A DNA stretch of 64,000 nt from Micromussa lordhowensis (taxonomy: Eukaryota; Cnidaria; Anthozoa; Scleractinia; Lobophylliidae), in the NCBI GenBank assembly GCA_964020085.1, contig CAXHUQ010000839.1, positions 1 to 64,000 of the forward strand. The letters run 5' to 3'. The notes below the pieces were generated by a model. That model worked only from the letters and a program-made list of their open reading frames with translations. It was not told where the DNA came from and searched no databases. How positions within the stretch are numbered: the first letter of the stretch is position 1; each line of letters begins with the position of its first letter. Of this stretch, positions 22,493 to 30,444 are shown one piece after another. The position numbers and the translations under genes were made by a program.

Positions 22493-23212
22493 TTACAGTA
22501 ATAAACATAGCTTACAGTTTATTACATACTTTTTCAATCTCTTCACTCTGGGGTGAACTTCACAGACTTCGGGATCCACATTGTGGTAATTAAAAAGCCT
22601 GTTGTAGGATGCAGCGAAAGTACTGAAAGGTAATGCTCCCAGAACCAGCAAATGGACATACTGCTGCAACAAGGAAAATTCGAAGGCAGTATCTTCGGTT
22701 GATAGTAAGAATTCCAACTGAAGGCTTTCATTTGTAAAGTGTTTTTTCTTGCCATGAGACCAGTAGCCGTAGTGTTCATAGAGTTTACATTTTCGGCAAA
22801 CCTTGGTTATACAAGATCCGAGGTAAGTTCCACGATATAAACTGTATATCACCACTGGATGAACTTTGCTCTCAACGACAAGTGCTTTGCTGCAAATACG
22901 GCAAGTCTCTTGAGATGATACTAGGACGGTGGCAAGAGGTTGCCCTAACTCCAGTGACATATCATGAAGTTCTTTGAACAAGATCTTCTCTGAGATTAAG
23001 ACGCCCTTTAAATACATAAGACCTTCACACTCCGCCACAAAACGATCGTTCGGAAGTAATTCGAGGTCGCTAGCTGCGGAATTGCTGTTTCCTAACACAA
23101 ACCGTTTGATGGCTGTGGTGAAAACCGGAATTTTCAAAAAGATACTTCCAATGGACTGGAAGACGAAAAATAACCTTGAAACCAAGTCAAATCTATCAAG
23201 TAAACTTGCCAT
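22493..23212 (-). CDS. Zinc-ribbon protein resembling the CxC5 domain of KDZ transposons
   Basis: An uninterrupted 239-residue frame starting with ATG. Seen: CRIC (Cys104, Cys107) and CRKC (Cys139, Cys142) form two knuckles of a zinc ribbon, spaced by a segment with PVVIYSL and RGTYLGS, followed by YEHYGYW (145-151). Further on, a helical stretch STEDTAFEFSLLQQYV (171-186) ends near SYN (202-204). This order (CxxC, strand, CxxC, aromatic YGY, then a helical tail ending in YN) fits what I recall of the CxC5 cysteine cluster associated with Kyakuja-Dileera-Zisupton transposases. The role there is thought to be nucleic-acid or protein binding. Oddity: after RLKK the minus strand reads aaaaa/gtatgt, a good splice donor, so the last dozen residues may be intron read-through and the true protein longer. 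No DDE domain follows. TATA-like caatataag lies about 50 bp upstream of the ATG. Confidence 0.6.
   Translation of the reverse strand: MASLLDRFDLVSRLFFVFQSIGSIFLKIPVFTTAIKRFVLGNSNSAASDLELLPNDRFVAECEGLMYLKGVLISEKILFKELHDMSLELGQPLATVLVSSQETCRICSKALVVESKVHPVVIYSLYRGTYLGSCITKVCRKCKLYEHYGYWSHGKKKHFTNESLQLEFLLSTEDTAFEFSLLQQYVHLLVLGALPFSTFAASYNRLFNYHNVDPEVCEVHPRVKRLKKYVINCKLCLLL
22500..22505 (+). terminator. Polyadenylation signal AATAAA (+ strand)
   Basis: AATAAA lies 11 nt after the stop of the possible lysine-rich exon. It is inside or just beyond the tail of the opposing gene. Confidence 0.4.
22518..22523 (-). terminator. Polyadenylation signal AATAAA (- strand)
   Basis: The + strand reads tttatt here. 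On the minus strand AATAAA lies inside the last codons of the zinc-ribbon frame, just after a possible splice donor (gtatgt, + strand acatac at 22524-22529). It may end a short, intron-retained transcript. Confidence 0.35.
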
Positions 23213-23577
23213 AGCTCATTGCAGAAACGTGAGAGGACTGGGACGAGTTTCTTATATTGATTAGATTGAAAATCTAAACATTTCAACTGAAATGTTACTG
23301 AATGAAGAGCTACCCAGCCAAGTTTCAGAGTTTTCAGTGGAAAATTGTTCAAATGGGACAATCTCAAAAGTTGCAAAATTCCATACAAATCCTTATAATT
23401 TTGTGGCTTGTCTACCCAATCCATACAAACTCTCTATTTTAGGTGATATTTGAAGAGCTACCATTTTGCAATTTTCCTTCTCTAAATACTTCTATTCTTG
23501 GTAAATACTCTCAAATTTAGTTGATCTTTCATTTGAATATCTTAGTTTTTCAAACAAACGGAAAACAATCATACCCT
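23213..23577 (-). promoter_or_regulatory. Upstream region of the zinc-ribbon gene
   Basis: This region of about 365 bp, AT-rich for the most part, lies between the ATG of the zinc-ribbon gene and the 3' end of the retrotransposon. It contains a TATA-like tataag near 23255 (minus strand) and the 24-bp word that recurs inverted at 25805. An overlapping frame at 23134-23424 on the minus strand shows no domain. The retrotransposon may have displaced the more distal part of the promoter. Confidence 0.35.
23218..23241 (+). repeat. 24-bp inverted repeat flanking the retrotransposon, copy 1
   Basis: The word attgcagaaacgtgagagga continues with ctgg. Its exact reverse complement lies at 25805-25828. 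Weaker similarity extends a further 10-15 bp on one side (tatggc against tatggt). It covers the leader of the zinc-ribbon gene just upstream of the ATG. Confidence 0.8.
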
Positions 23578-23578
23578 T

Positions 23579-23608
23579 GTATGTATGTAATGTATGTAAA
23601 TCTTTATT
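23579..23608 (-). terminator. Retrotransposon 3' end: AATAAA and microsatellite tail
   Basis: The complement of 23603-23608 is AATAAA, followed on the minus strand by gatttacatacattacata repeats. This marks the 3' end from which reverse transcription would prime. Confidence 0.7.
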
Positions 23609-23667
23609 TATACACGGAAAATCATCAGTTAAGCTTAAGTTAAAAACTAAAACTAATTACAACTGCT

Positions 23668-24252
23668 TTACATGATTGCCGTGTGGGAATCCGATATATC
23701 AGCTACCTTCTTAATATTTCGCTTAAAATGCTCAACGGATGCAGCATTTTTTAAGTTTTTGGGCAAGTTATTCCATAGCATGGCCCCGCTGTAAGAGAAG
23801 CTTCGTTTCAAATAATTGGTGCTTGGTTTGGACAGGGTCAGCCTTCCCTCAGAGTTTCTTAAGCTGTAAGCAAAGTGACGCTGAGAGAAAAGACTTTGTA
23901 GATATTCCGGAGCAAGGTCATTCATGGTTTTATACATCATTAAGGCTTTTTGTTTCTTTCGGCGAAGAGATAGCCTCTCCCAGCTGAGGGTGGACAGAAG
24001 GTGGTTTGAGTTCGCATCAAAGGGTGATTTAGTAATAACTCTGGCTGCGCGATTCTGTAATTTTTGGAGCTTATCACTTAAGTAACCACTCAAACAGTCC
24101 CAGACGGGGCTGCAGTAATCAAAATGAGGCATAATTAAGGTGTTATAAATTAGAATTGCAGTTTCTTTGGATATAAACGGCCGCACACGTTTTAGGGCGC
24201 CTATAGCTGAAGAGACTTTCTTACAAATCTCTTCAACGTGAGAGGTGAGCAT
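23668..24252 (-). pseudogene. C-terminal extension of the reverse transcriptase, out of frame
   Basis: A 194-codon frame continues the protein after the frameshift. It contains HVEEICKKVSSAIGALKRVR, then LIYNTLIMPHFDYCSPVW and LQNRAARVIT, and ends in a run with YLKRSFSYSGAMLWNNLP. This is the typical C-terminal region of CR1/L2/Jockey polymerases. The join lies in ctcacctctcacgttgaa on the minus strand. Family members usually have LSW and two further residues before HVEE, so a small deletion (2 nt, or 11 nt including those residues) probably occurred. The ATG at its start is internal and not a real initiation site. Confidence 0.85.
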
Positions 24253-25813
24253 CTATGGTAAGACCCAAGGATTTGGTATGAACGACTCTCTTGATAATTT
24301 GGTCATCAATTCTGATTTCTACATCGTCACATTGGGCAGATAGCCTTTGTCTTGATCCAATAATCATTAGCTCAGTTTTAGCAACATTTAGACTGAGCTT
24401 ATTAGCTTTCAGCCAACTGCTAAGGTTATTTAATTCAGGAGTTAAAGCTAGCTTAAGTTCTGTTAACGTTTTAGCAGATAACGTAAGGTTGGTGTCATCG
24501 GCAAACATTCTTGGTACGGCGCCCCGCAGGGAGTTGGGAAGATCATTAATGTAAATTAAAAATAACAAAGGACCCAATATGCTACCCTGCGGCACGCCGC
24601 AACTGAGGGTACGAGCAGATGATAGTTTGCCACTGACATTACATCTTTGGGTTCGGCCACTTAAGTACGACGAGAACCATTTTATGGCCGCCTGATCGAC
24701 CCCCAAATATGACATTTTACGCAAGATGATCTCATGATCAATGGTATCGAATGCCTTAGTAAGGTCAATAAAGACAACGCCATTTAAAAGGCCATTGTCG
24801 ATGTTTACTGACCAAGCATTTGTTGCCTCAAGCAAAGCCGTAAGCGTACTATGTAGAGAACGGAACCCTGATTGGCAACCCAGTAGCAATTTATTATCAT
24901 CTAGATAATGGAAAAGTTGATTATAAACAATTCTTTCGAAAACTTTCGAAATTATAGGGATTACAGATATTGGCCTGTAGTTGTTAGGGTCAGATTTAAT
25001 GCCCTTTTTAAAAAGTGGAGTCACTTTGGCCGTTTTCCAATCGTTTGGATATATCCCAGTTAGAATAGACTTTGAGAATATTGAGGTAAGAGAGGGTGCG
25101 ACGATATTAGCAGCCATTTTCAACAATTTACTCGGAATCATATCAAGACCGATGGCTTTCTTTTCATCAATTTTCGACAAAATGTTAGAAACAATATTAA
25201 CACTCGGAATTTGCAGAGAAAACGAATGGTCAGTGGGCTCTAAATAAGACTCAGGATTAGCATCTACAACAGGAATATCTCGTGCTAATATTTGCGCAAC
25301 ATTAGTAAAGTGATCGTTAATAGTTTCCGCAATGTCCATAGGGTTACTTCCTATTTTATTATCTACCTTGATCTCCAAAATATTCGTTGACTTACCACTG
25401 TTACGTGAAGTTAGCTCGTTGCGGATAACATTCCATGTTTTGGGCAAATTACCTTTGCTGGCTTCCAAGTTGTCAGAAATATAGAGTTTTTTTGCGAGTT
25501 TAATTGCGTTATTTGCCTGGTTTCTTGCACACCTAAATTGATCCCATATAGCCGGGTTGTTGGAGGAGATTGCCTTCTTTTTAAGGAAATCTCGTTTTCG
25601 GATTTTGTCCAGTAACTCTCTAGTAATCCATGGAGATCGTTTTTTCCGAATTCTTTTGGATTTAAGTGGTGCGTGTTTATCGACACAACCAAGAAACATT
25701 TCTTTCCATATACGCCACATTTCATTGGGATCAGAATACAAATCAACATTGGCCCAAGGTAGTTGATTGAGGTCACTTAAAAATTTTCCTCTGTTAAAGT
25801 GTTTCCAGTCCTC
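24233..25813 (-). pseudogene. Reverse transcriptase domain of the retrotransposon, truncated
   Basis: The frame is open from 25813 down to a stop at 24233. A TTG-initiated frame of 502 codons starts at 25741, but the reading frame upstream (EDWKHFNRGKFLSDL...PW) is also coding-like, so there is no genuine start. In the 502-codon numbering: basic linker 28-52; fingers with NNYRPISVIP (253-262) and SGFRSLHST (291-299); motif A FIDLTKAFD with Asp326; motif B GVPQGSILGP (382-391); motif C FADD (413-416), the catalytic aspartate pair; motif D region SSWLKANKLSLN (441-452). All catalytic residues are present. The enzyme copies element RNA into the target site. It ends in SLGLTIDAHLSR by frameshift, losing the C-terminal part, which continues in another frame. 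The N-terminal endonuclease is absent. Confidence 0.9.
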
Positions 25814-25828
25814 TCACGTTTCTGCAAT
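25805..25828 (-). repeat. 24-bp inverted repeat flanking the retrotransposon, copy 2
   Basis: This is the exact reverse complement of 23218-23241. It sits at the 5' boundary of the retrotransposon, where the in-frame stop (minus-strand TGA at 25816-25814) ends the coding similarity. It may be a duplicated piece of the zinc-ribbon leader, a rearrangement produced during target-primed integration, or a remnant of another inverted-repeat element. Confidence 0.75.
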
Positions 25829-25950
25829 TGCCTATGGTTAATTAGCGATGCCGCTTGATTTACGCCATGGTGTATCCATAGTAACAGCGAAAGCCACATT
25901 TTGTTCGAGATACCGCTATCCATTGAAACTGTTTTTATAATGAAAGATCA
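25829..25950. other. Short gene-free spacer
   Basis: About 120 bp of non-coding sequence lies between the retrotransposon and the 93-bp repeats. No gene or clear signal was seen. Confidence 0.5.
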
Positions 25951-26290
25951 TATCCCTCGATTGATATTTTCTTTCGCTCTAAACGGGTCATATTGTAGCT
26001 CAAGTTTAAAGAACGAGCTATACATAATCGTTTGTTGTTGCTGTATCCCTCGATTGATAATTTCTTTCGCTCTAAACGGGTCATATTATTGCTCACGCTT
26101 AAAGAACGAGCTATTACATGATCGTTTGTTGTTGCCGTATCCCTCGACCCTCGAAGCTCGATTGATAATTTCTTTCGCTCCAAACGGGTCATATTGTCGC
26201 TCACGCTTAAAGAACGAGCTATACATGTATGTCTGGCTAGTTTGTTGCGGCAGTATCCGTCGATTGATATTTTTTTTCGCTCTAAAGGAG
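25951..26290 (+). repeat. 93-bp tandem repeats (3 copies and a partial fourth)
   Basis: tatccctcga or tatccgtcga occurs at 25951, 26044, 26138 and 26254. Each is followed by ttgata, tttctttcgctc and, in the first three, aaacgggtcatatt and ttaaagaacgagctat. The third copy has an extra segment around cctcgaagctcg. The fourth breaks off after tttcgctctaaa. Open frames here on both strands (for example 25901-26323 and 25935-26297) repeat the same peptide words and are products of the repeat. Confidence 0.85.
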
Positions 26291-26339
26291 TATTCACACA
26301 CCTTCGCTTTTTATTTGTGTTAGCCTCATCTTTAGCGTG

Positions 26340-26954
26340 CTTCTTTGTTTACACTTTGGGCGAAATTTGTGGTCGCTCTGTTTTTAGAACGAGGAATCGC
26401 ACACTTCATTCGCCTCTTTGTGTATTTGTGTTGGCGGCAAGTGTGGGCGAAATTTGTGGTCGCTACTTCATTCGCTTGTTATTTGTGTTCGCCGCTTGAG
26501 TGTTTTTACGCGAAAGTTTGTAGCCGCTCTTGTTCTAGAACGAGTAATATCCATACACTCCATTCGCTTGTTGTGTTCGCCGCTTGAGTGTTTTTATGCG
26601 AAAGTTTGTAGCCGCTCTTGTTCTAGAACGAGTAATATCCATACACTCCATTCGCTTGTTATTTGTATTCAACTCGCCGCTTGAGTGTTTGGGGGTTTCG
26701 TTATGTTTATGGGCGCCTTCTTTTAGAACGAGGAATCTTGTAGTCACACACCTTTTCTGGCTGTTTATTTTTTCTTTCAGTGTTCTTTACGCTTATGCGA
26801 AAGTTTGTAGCCGCTCTTGTTTTAGAACGAGTAATATCCACACACTTCATTCGCTTGTTATTTGTGTTCGCCGCTTGAGTGTTTTGGGGTTTTGTTATGT
26901 TTGTGGGCGTCTTTTTTTTAGAACGAGTAATATTCACACACCTTTTCGCCTGTT
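26340..26954 (+). repeat. 88-bp tandem repeats, right subterminal region
   Basis: The words gcgaaa(g/t)ttgt(a/g)g(c/t)cgct, tagaacgag(t/g)aat, cattcgcttgttatttgtg and cgccgcttgagtgttt recur. Anchors lie at 26360, 26448, 26510, 26598 and 26797, with 88 bp between the clearest pairs (26360/26448 and 26510/26598) and partial units elsewhere. The last partial unit ends near 26950. The shared word agaacgag suggests a common origin with the neighbouring 93-bp repeats. The many short open frames are repeat artefacts. Confidence 0.8.
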
Positions 26955-27184
26955 TATTTGTGACGGGTCGTCACGAGCCGTCTCGGATCGTCGCGGTCCG
27001 CGCCAACTTGGCGACCCGTCTCGGATCGTCACGATCCGTCAACTTTTTCAGGGGTAGGTGTACACTACCTGAAGTTCACTTCCGCTATCTCTTTTCGCGA
27101 CATGACTTCCGGTATGACGGTCGAGAACGATTCGTGACGGGTCGGCAATCCGTCACGATCCGTCGCGAATCGTCACCCCTTTTG
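26955..27184 (-). promoter_or_regulatory. CpG-rich right subterminal region with inverted 14-bp motifs
   Basis: The sequence switches abruptly to CpG-rich words like those of the left array. cgtcacgatccgtc, the exact reverse complement of the left 14-bp motif, occurs at 27027-27040 and 27151-27164, with related words such as gacgggtcgtcacg around them. Unlike the left end there is no regular 137-bp spacing. This is probably the right transposase-binding region. Confidence 0.55.
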
Positions 27185-27214
27185 CGACCCGTTACGGATC
27201 GGGTATATTGGACA
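27185..27214 (-). repeat. Right terminal inverted repeat
   Basis: Read on the minus strand it begins tgtccaatatac and continues cgatccgtaacgg. It differs from the left copy at two positions (a/c and t/g). It is followed on + by tgagtg and then the right target duplication. Confidence 0.85.
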
Positions 27215-27220
27215 TGAGTG

Positions 27221-27230
27221 CGCCTGGGGA
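27221..27230 (+). repeat. Target site duplication, right
   Basis: This is the second copy of cgcctgggga, followed by normal satellite (tctgcgggctg). It is preceded by g rather than the a found in satellite units, so the shared word ends at exactly 10 bp. Confidence 0.8.
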
Positions 27231-28057
27231 TCTGCGGGCTGATTAGCATAGTGGGAGATTTCGCGCAGCTCCAATACTTCGCATTTGGACCCGGACCGAC
27301 CCCGGGAGTGCTTTGGTGGTATTAGTTTGCAAAGTTGCGACGCGCGCAAAGTTCGGCTAATTAGCAAACGGGCTGGTTAGCATAGTGCGAGATGTCGCGC
27401 AGCTCCGAAACTTTGCATGTGGACCCGGACCCACCCCAGGAGTGCTTTGGTGCCATTAGTTTGCCAAGTTGCGACACGCGTCAAGCTCGGCTAACGAGTC
27501 AGCCAGCCGGCCACGCCTGGGGATCTGCGGGCTGATTAGCATAGTGGGAGATTTCGCGCAGCTCCGATACTTCGCATTTGGACCCGGACCGACCCCGGGA
27601 GTGCTTTGGTGGTATTAGTTTGCAAAGTTGCGACGCGCGCAAAGTTCGGCTAATTAGCAAACGGGCTGGTTAGCATAGTGCGAGATGTCGCGCAGCTCCG
27701 AAACTTTGCATGTGGACCCGGACCCACCCCAGGAGTGCTTTGGTGCCATTAGTTTGCCAAGTTGCGACACGCGTCAAGCTCGGCTAACGAGTCAGCCAGC
27801 CGGCCACGCCTGGGGATCTGCGGGCTGATTAGCATAGTGGGAGATTTCGCGCAGCTCCGATACTTCGCATTTGGACCCGGACCGACCCCGGGAGTGCTTT
27901 GGTGGTATTAGTTTGCAAAGTTGCGACGCGCGCAAAGTTCGGCTAATTAGCAAACGGGCTGGTTAGCATAGTGCGAGATGTCGCGCAGCTCCGAAACTTT
28001 GCATGTGGACCCGGACCCACCCCAGGAGTGCTTTGGTGCCATTAGTTTGCCAAGTTG

Positions 28058-30444
28058 TGACAGGCGTCAAGCTCGGCTAACGAGTCAGCCAGCCGGCCAC
28101 GCCTGGGGATCTGCGGGCTGATTAGCATAGTGGGAGATTTCGCGCAGCTCCGATACTTCGCATTTGGACCCGGACCGACCCCGGGAGTGCTTTGGTGGTA
28201 TTAGTTTGCAAAGTTGCGACGCGCGCAAAGTTCGGCTAATTAGCAAACGGGCTGGTTAGCATAGTGCGAGATGTCGCGCAGCTCCGAAACTTTGCATGTG
28301 GACCTGGACCCACCCCAGGAGTGCTTTGGTGCCATTAGTTTGCCAAGTTGCGACACGCGTCAAGCTCGGCTAACGAGTCAGCCAGCCGGCCACGCCTGGG
28401 GATCTGCGGGCTGATTAGCATAGTGGGAGATTTCGCGCAGCTCCGATACTTCGCATTTGGACCCGGACCGACCCCGGGAGTGCTTTGGTGGTATTAGTTT
28501 GCAAAGTTGCGACGCGCGCAAAGTTCGGCTAATTAGCAAACGGGCTGGTTAGCATACTGCGAGATGTCGCGCAGCTCCGAAACTTTGCATGTGGACCCGG
28601 ACCCACCGCAGAAGTGCTTTGGTGCCATTAGTTTGCCAAGTTGCGACACGCGTCAAGCTCGGCTAACGAGTCAGCCAGCCGGCCACGCCTGGGGATCTGT
28701 GGGCTGATTAGCATAGTGGGAGATTTCGCGCAGCTCCGATACTTCGCATTTGGACCCGGACCGACCCCGGGAGTGCTTTGGTGGTATTAGTTTGCAAAGT
28801 TGCGACGCGCGCAAAGTTCGGCTAATTAGCAAACGGGCTGGTTAGCATAGTGCGAGATGTCGCGCAGCTCCGAAACTTTGCATGTGGACCCGGACCCACC
28901 CCAGGAGTGCTTTGGTGCCATTAGTTTGCCAAGTTGCGACACGCGTCAAGCTCGGCTAACGAGTCAGCCAGCCGGCCAAGCCTGGGGATCTGCGGGCTGA
29001 TTAGCATAGTGGGAGATTTCGCGCAGCTCCGATACTTCGCATTTGGACCCGGACCGACCCCGGGAGTGCTTTGGTGGTATTAGTTTGCAAAGTTGCGACG
29101 CGCGCAAAGTTCGGCTAATTAGCAAACGGGCTGGTTAGCATAGTGCGAGATGTCGCGCAGCTCCGAAACTTTGCATGTGGACCCGGACCCACCCCAGGAG
29201 TGCTTTGGTGCCATTAGTTTGCCAAGTTGCGACACGCGTCAAGCTCGGCTAACGAGTCAGCCAGCCGGCCACGCCTGGGGATCTGCGGGCTGATTAGCAT
29301 AGTGGGAGATTTCGCGCAGCTCCGATACTTCGCATTTGGACCCGGACCGACCCCGGGAGTGCTTTGGTGGTATTAGTTTGCAAAGTTGCGACGCGCGCAA
29401 AGTTCGGCTAATTAGCAAACTGGCTGGTTAGCATAGTGCGAGATGTCGCGCAGCTCCGAAACTTTGCATGTGGACCCGGACCCACCCCAGGAGTGCTTCG
29501 GTGCCATTAGTTTGCCAAGTTGCGACACGCGTCAAGCTCGGCTAACGAGTCAGCCAGCCGGCCACGCCTGGGGATCTGCGGGCTGATTAGCATAGTGGGA
29601 GATTTCGCGCAGCTCCGATACTTCGCATTTGGACCCGGACCGACCCCGGGAGTGCTTTGGTGGTATTAGTTTGCAAAGTTGCGACGCGCGCAAAGTTCGG
29701 CTAATTAGCAAACGGGCTGGTTAGCATAGTGCGAGATGTCGCGCAGCTCCGAAACTTTGCATGTGGACCTGGACCCACCCCAGGAGTGCTTTGGTGCCAT
29801 TAGTTTGCCAAGTTGCGACACGCGTCAAGCTCGGCTAACGAGTCAGCCAGCCGGCCACGCCTGGGGATCTGCGGGCTGATTAGCATAGTGGGAGATTTCG
29901 CGCAGCTCCGATACTTCGCATTTGGACCCGGACCGACCCCGGGAGTGCTTTGGTGGTATTAGTTTGCAAAGTTGCGACGCGCGCAAAGTTCGGCTAATTA
30001 GCAAACGGGCTGGTTAGCATACTGCGAGATGTCGCGCAGCTCCGAAACTTTGCATGTGGACCCGGACCCACCGCAGGAGTGCTTTGGTGCCATTAGTTTG
30101 CCAAGTTGCGACACGCGTCAAGCTCGGCTAACGAGTCAGCCAGCCGGCCACGCCTGGGGATCTGTGGGCTGATTAGCATAGTGGGAGATTTCGCGCAGCT
30201 CCGATACTTCGCATTTGGACCCGGACCGACCCCGGGAGTGCTTTGGTGGTATTAGTTTGCAAAGTTGCGACGCGCGCAAAGTTCGGCTAATTAGCAAACG
30301 GGCTGGTTAGCATAGTGCGAGATGTCGCGCAGCTCCGAAACTTTGCATGTGGACCCGGACCCACCCCAGGAGTGCTTTGGTGCCATTAGTTTGCCAAGTT
30401 GCGACACGCGTCAAGCTCGGCTAACGAGTCAGCCAGCCGGCCAA
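28058..30444 (+). repeat. Higher-order satellite module, copy 3
   Basis: This is displaced by 20,830 bp from copy 2 and shares all of its variants, including gcttcgg and gctaatt. It has a private change, gcagaag for gcaggag, near 28612. It lies inside the second copy of the 12.9-kb duplication. Confidence 0.9.

Larger units (their letters stand above)
23578..25813 (-). mobile_element. 5'-truncated non-LTR retrotransposon (CR1/L2/Jockey-like)
   Basis: On the minus strand this copy holds, in order: the linker normally found between endonuclease and reverse transcriptase, the complete reverse transcriptase core, the C-terminal extension, a short 3' UTR with AATAAA (complement of 23603-23608), and a tail of tacat/tacata repeats (complement of 23579-23600). 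CR1/L2-type elements typically end in a short microsatellite. The endonuclease and any first ORF are missing, as expected for incomplete reverse transcription. A frameshift near 24240 splits the coding region. The copy is therefore dead, and it inserted into the DNA transposon. Confidence 0.85.
19292..27220. mobile_element. 7.93-kb TIR DNA transposon inserted in the satellite, possibly KDZ-related
   Basis: Seen: both ends carry an imperfect 30-bp inverted repeat. The satellite word cgcctgggga is duplicated on the two sides, and the paralogous satellite site at 6391 is uninterrupted. Internally there are subterminal repeat arrays, a 14-bp motif in inverted orientation at the two ends, a convergent gene pair and a nested retrotransposon. 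Inference: this is one transposition unit. The zinc-ribbon gene at 22493-23212 resembles the CxC5 domain known to accompany Kyakuja-Dileera-Zisupton (KDZ) transposases, which suggests that superfamily. No DDE catalytic domain was recognised, so classification is tentative. A MULE-like element would also fit the 9-10-bp target duplication. Confidence 0.7.

Noticed and set aside
22543..22779. Second minus-strand frame inside the zinc-ribbon gene
   Set aside because: It is a shadow of the zinc-ribbon gene in another frame.
25411..25776. 121-codon minus-strand frame inside the retrotransposon
   Set aside because: It is out of frame with the clear reverse transcriptase reading frame and has no domain.
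25901..27217. Numerous frames on both strands in the right repeat region
   Set aside because: They carry repeated peptide words that follow the 88- and 93-bp DNA periods, with no recognisable domain.
19292..27220. Insert as an LTR retrotransposon
   Set aside because: The ends are inverted, not direct, repeats. There is no tRNA primer site, gag, protease or integrase, and the reverse transcriptase inside is of the non-LTR type with its own 3' tail.
27173..27367. Minus-strand open frame across the right junction
   Set aside because: It joins satellite to transposon end by chance and contains only repeat-derived residues.
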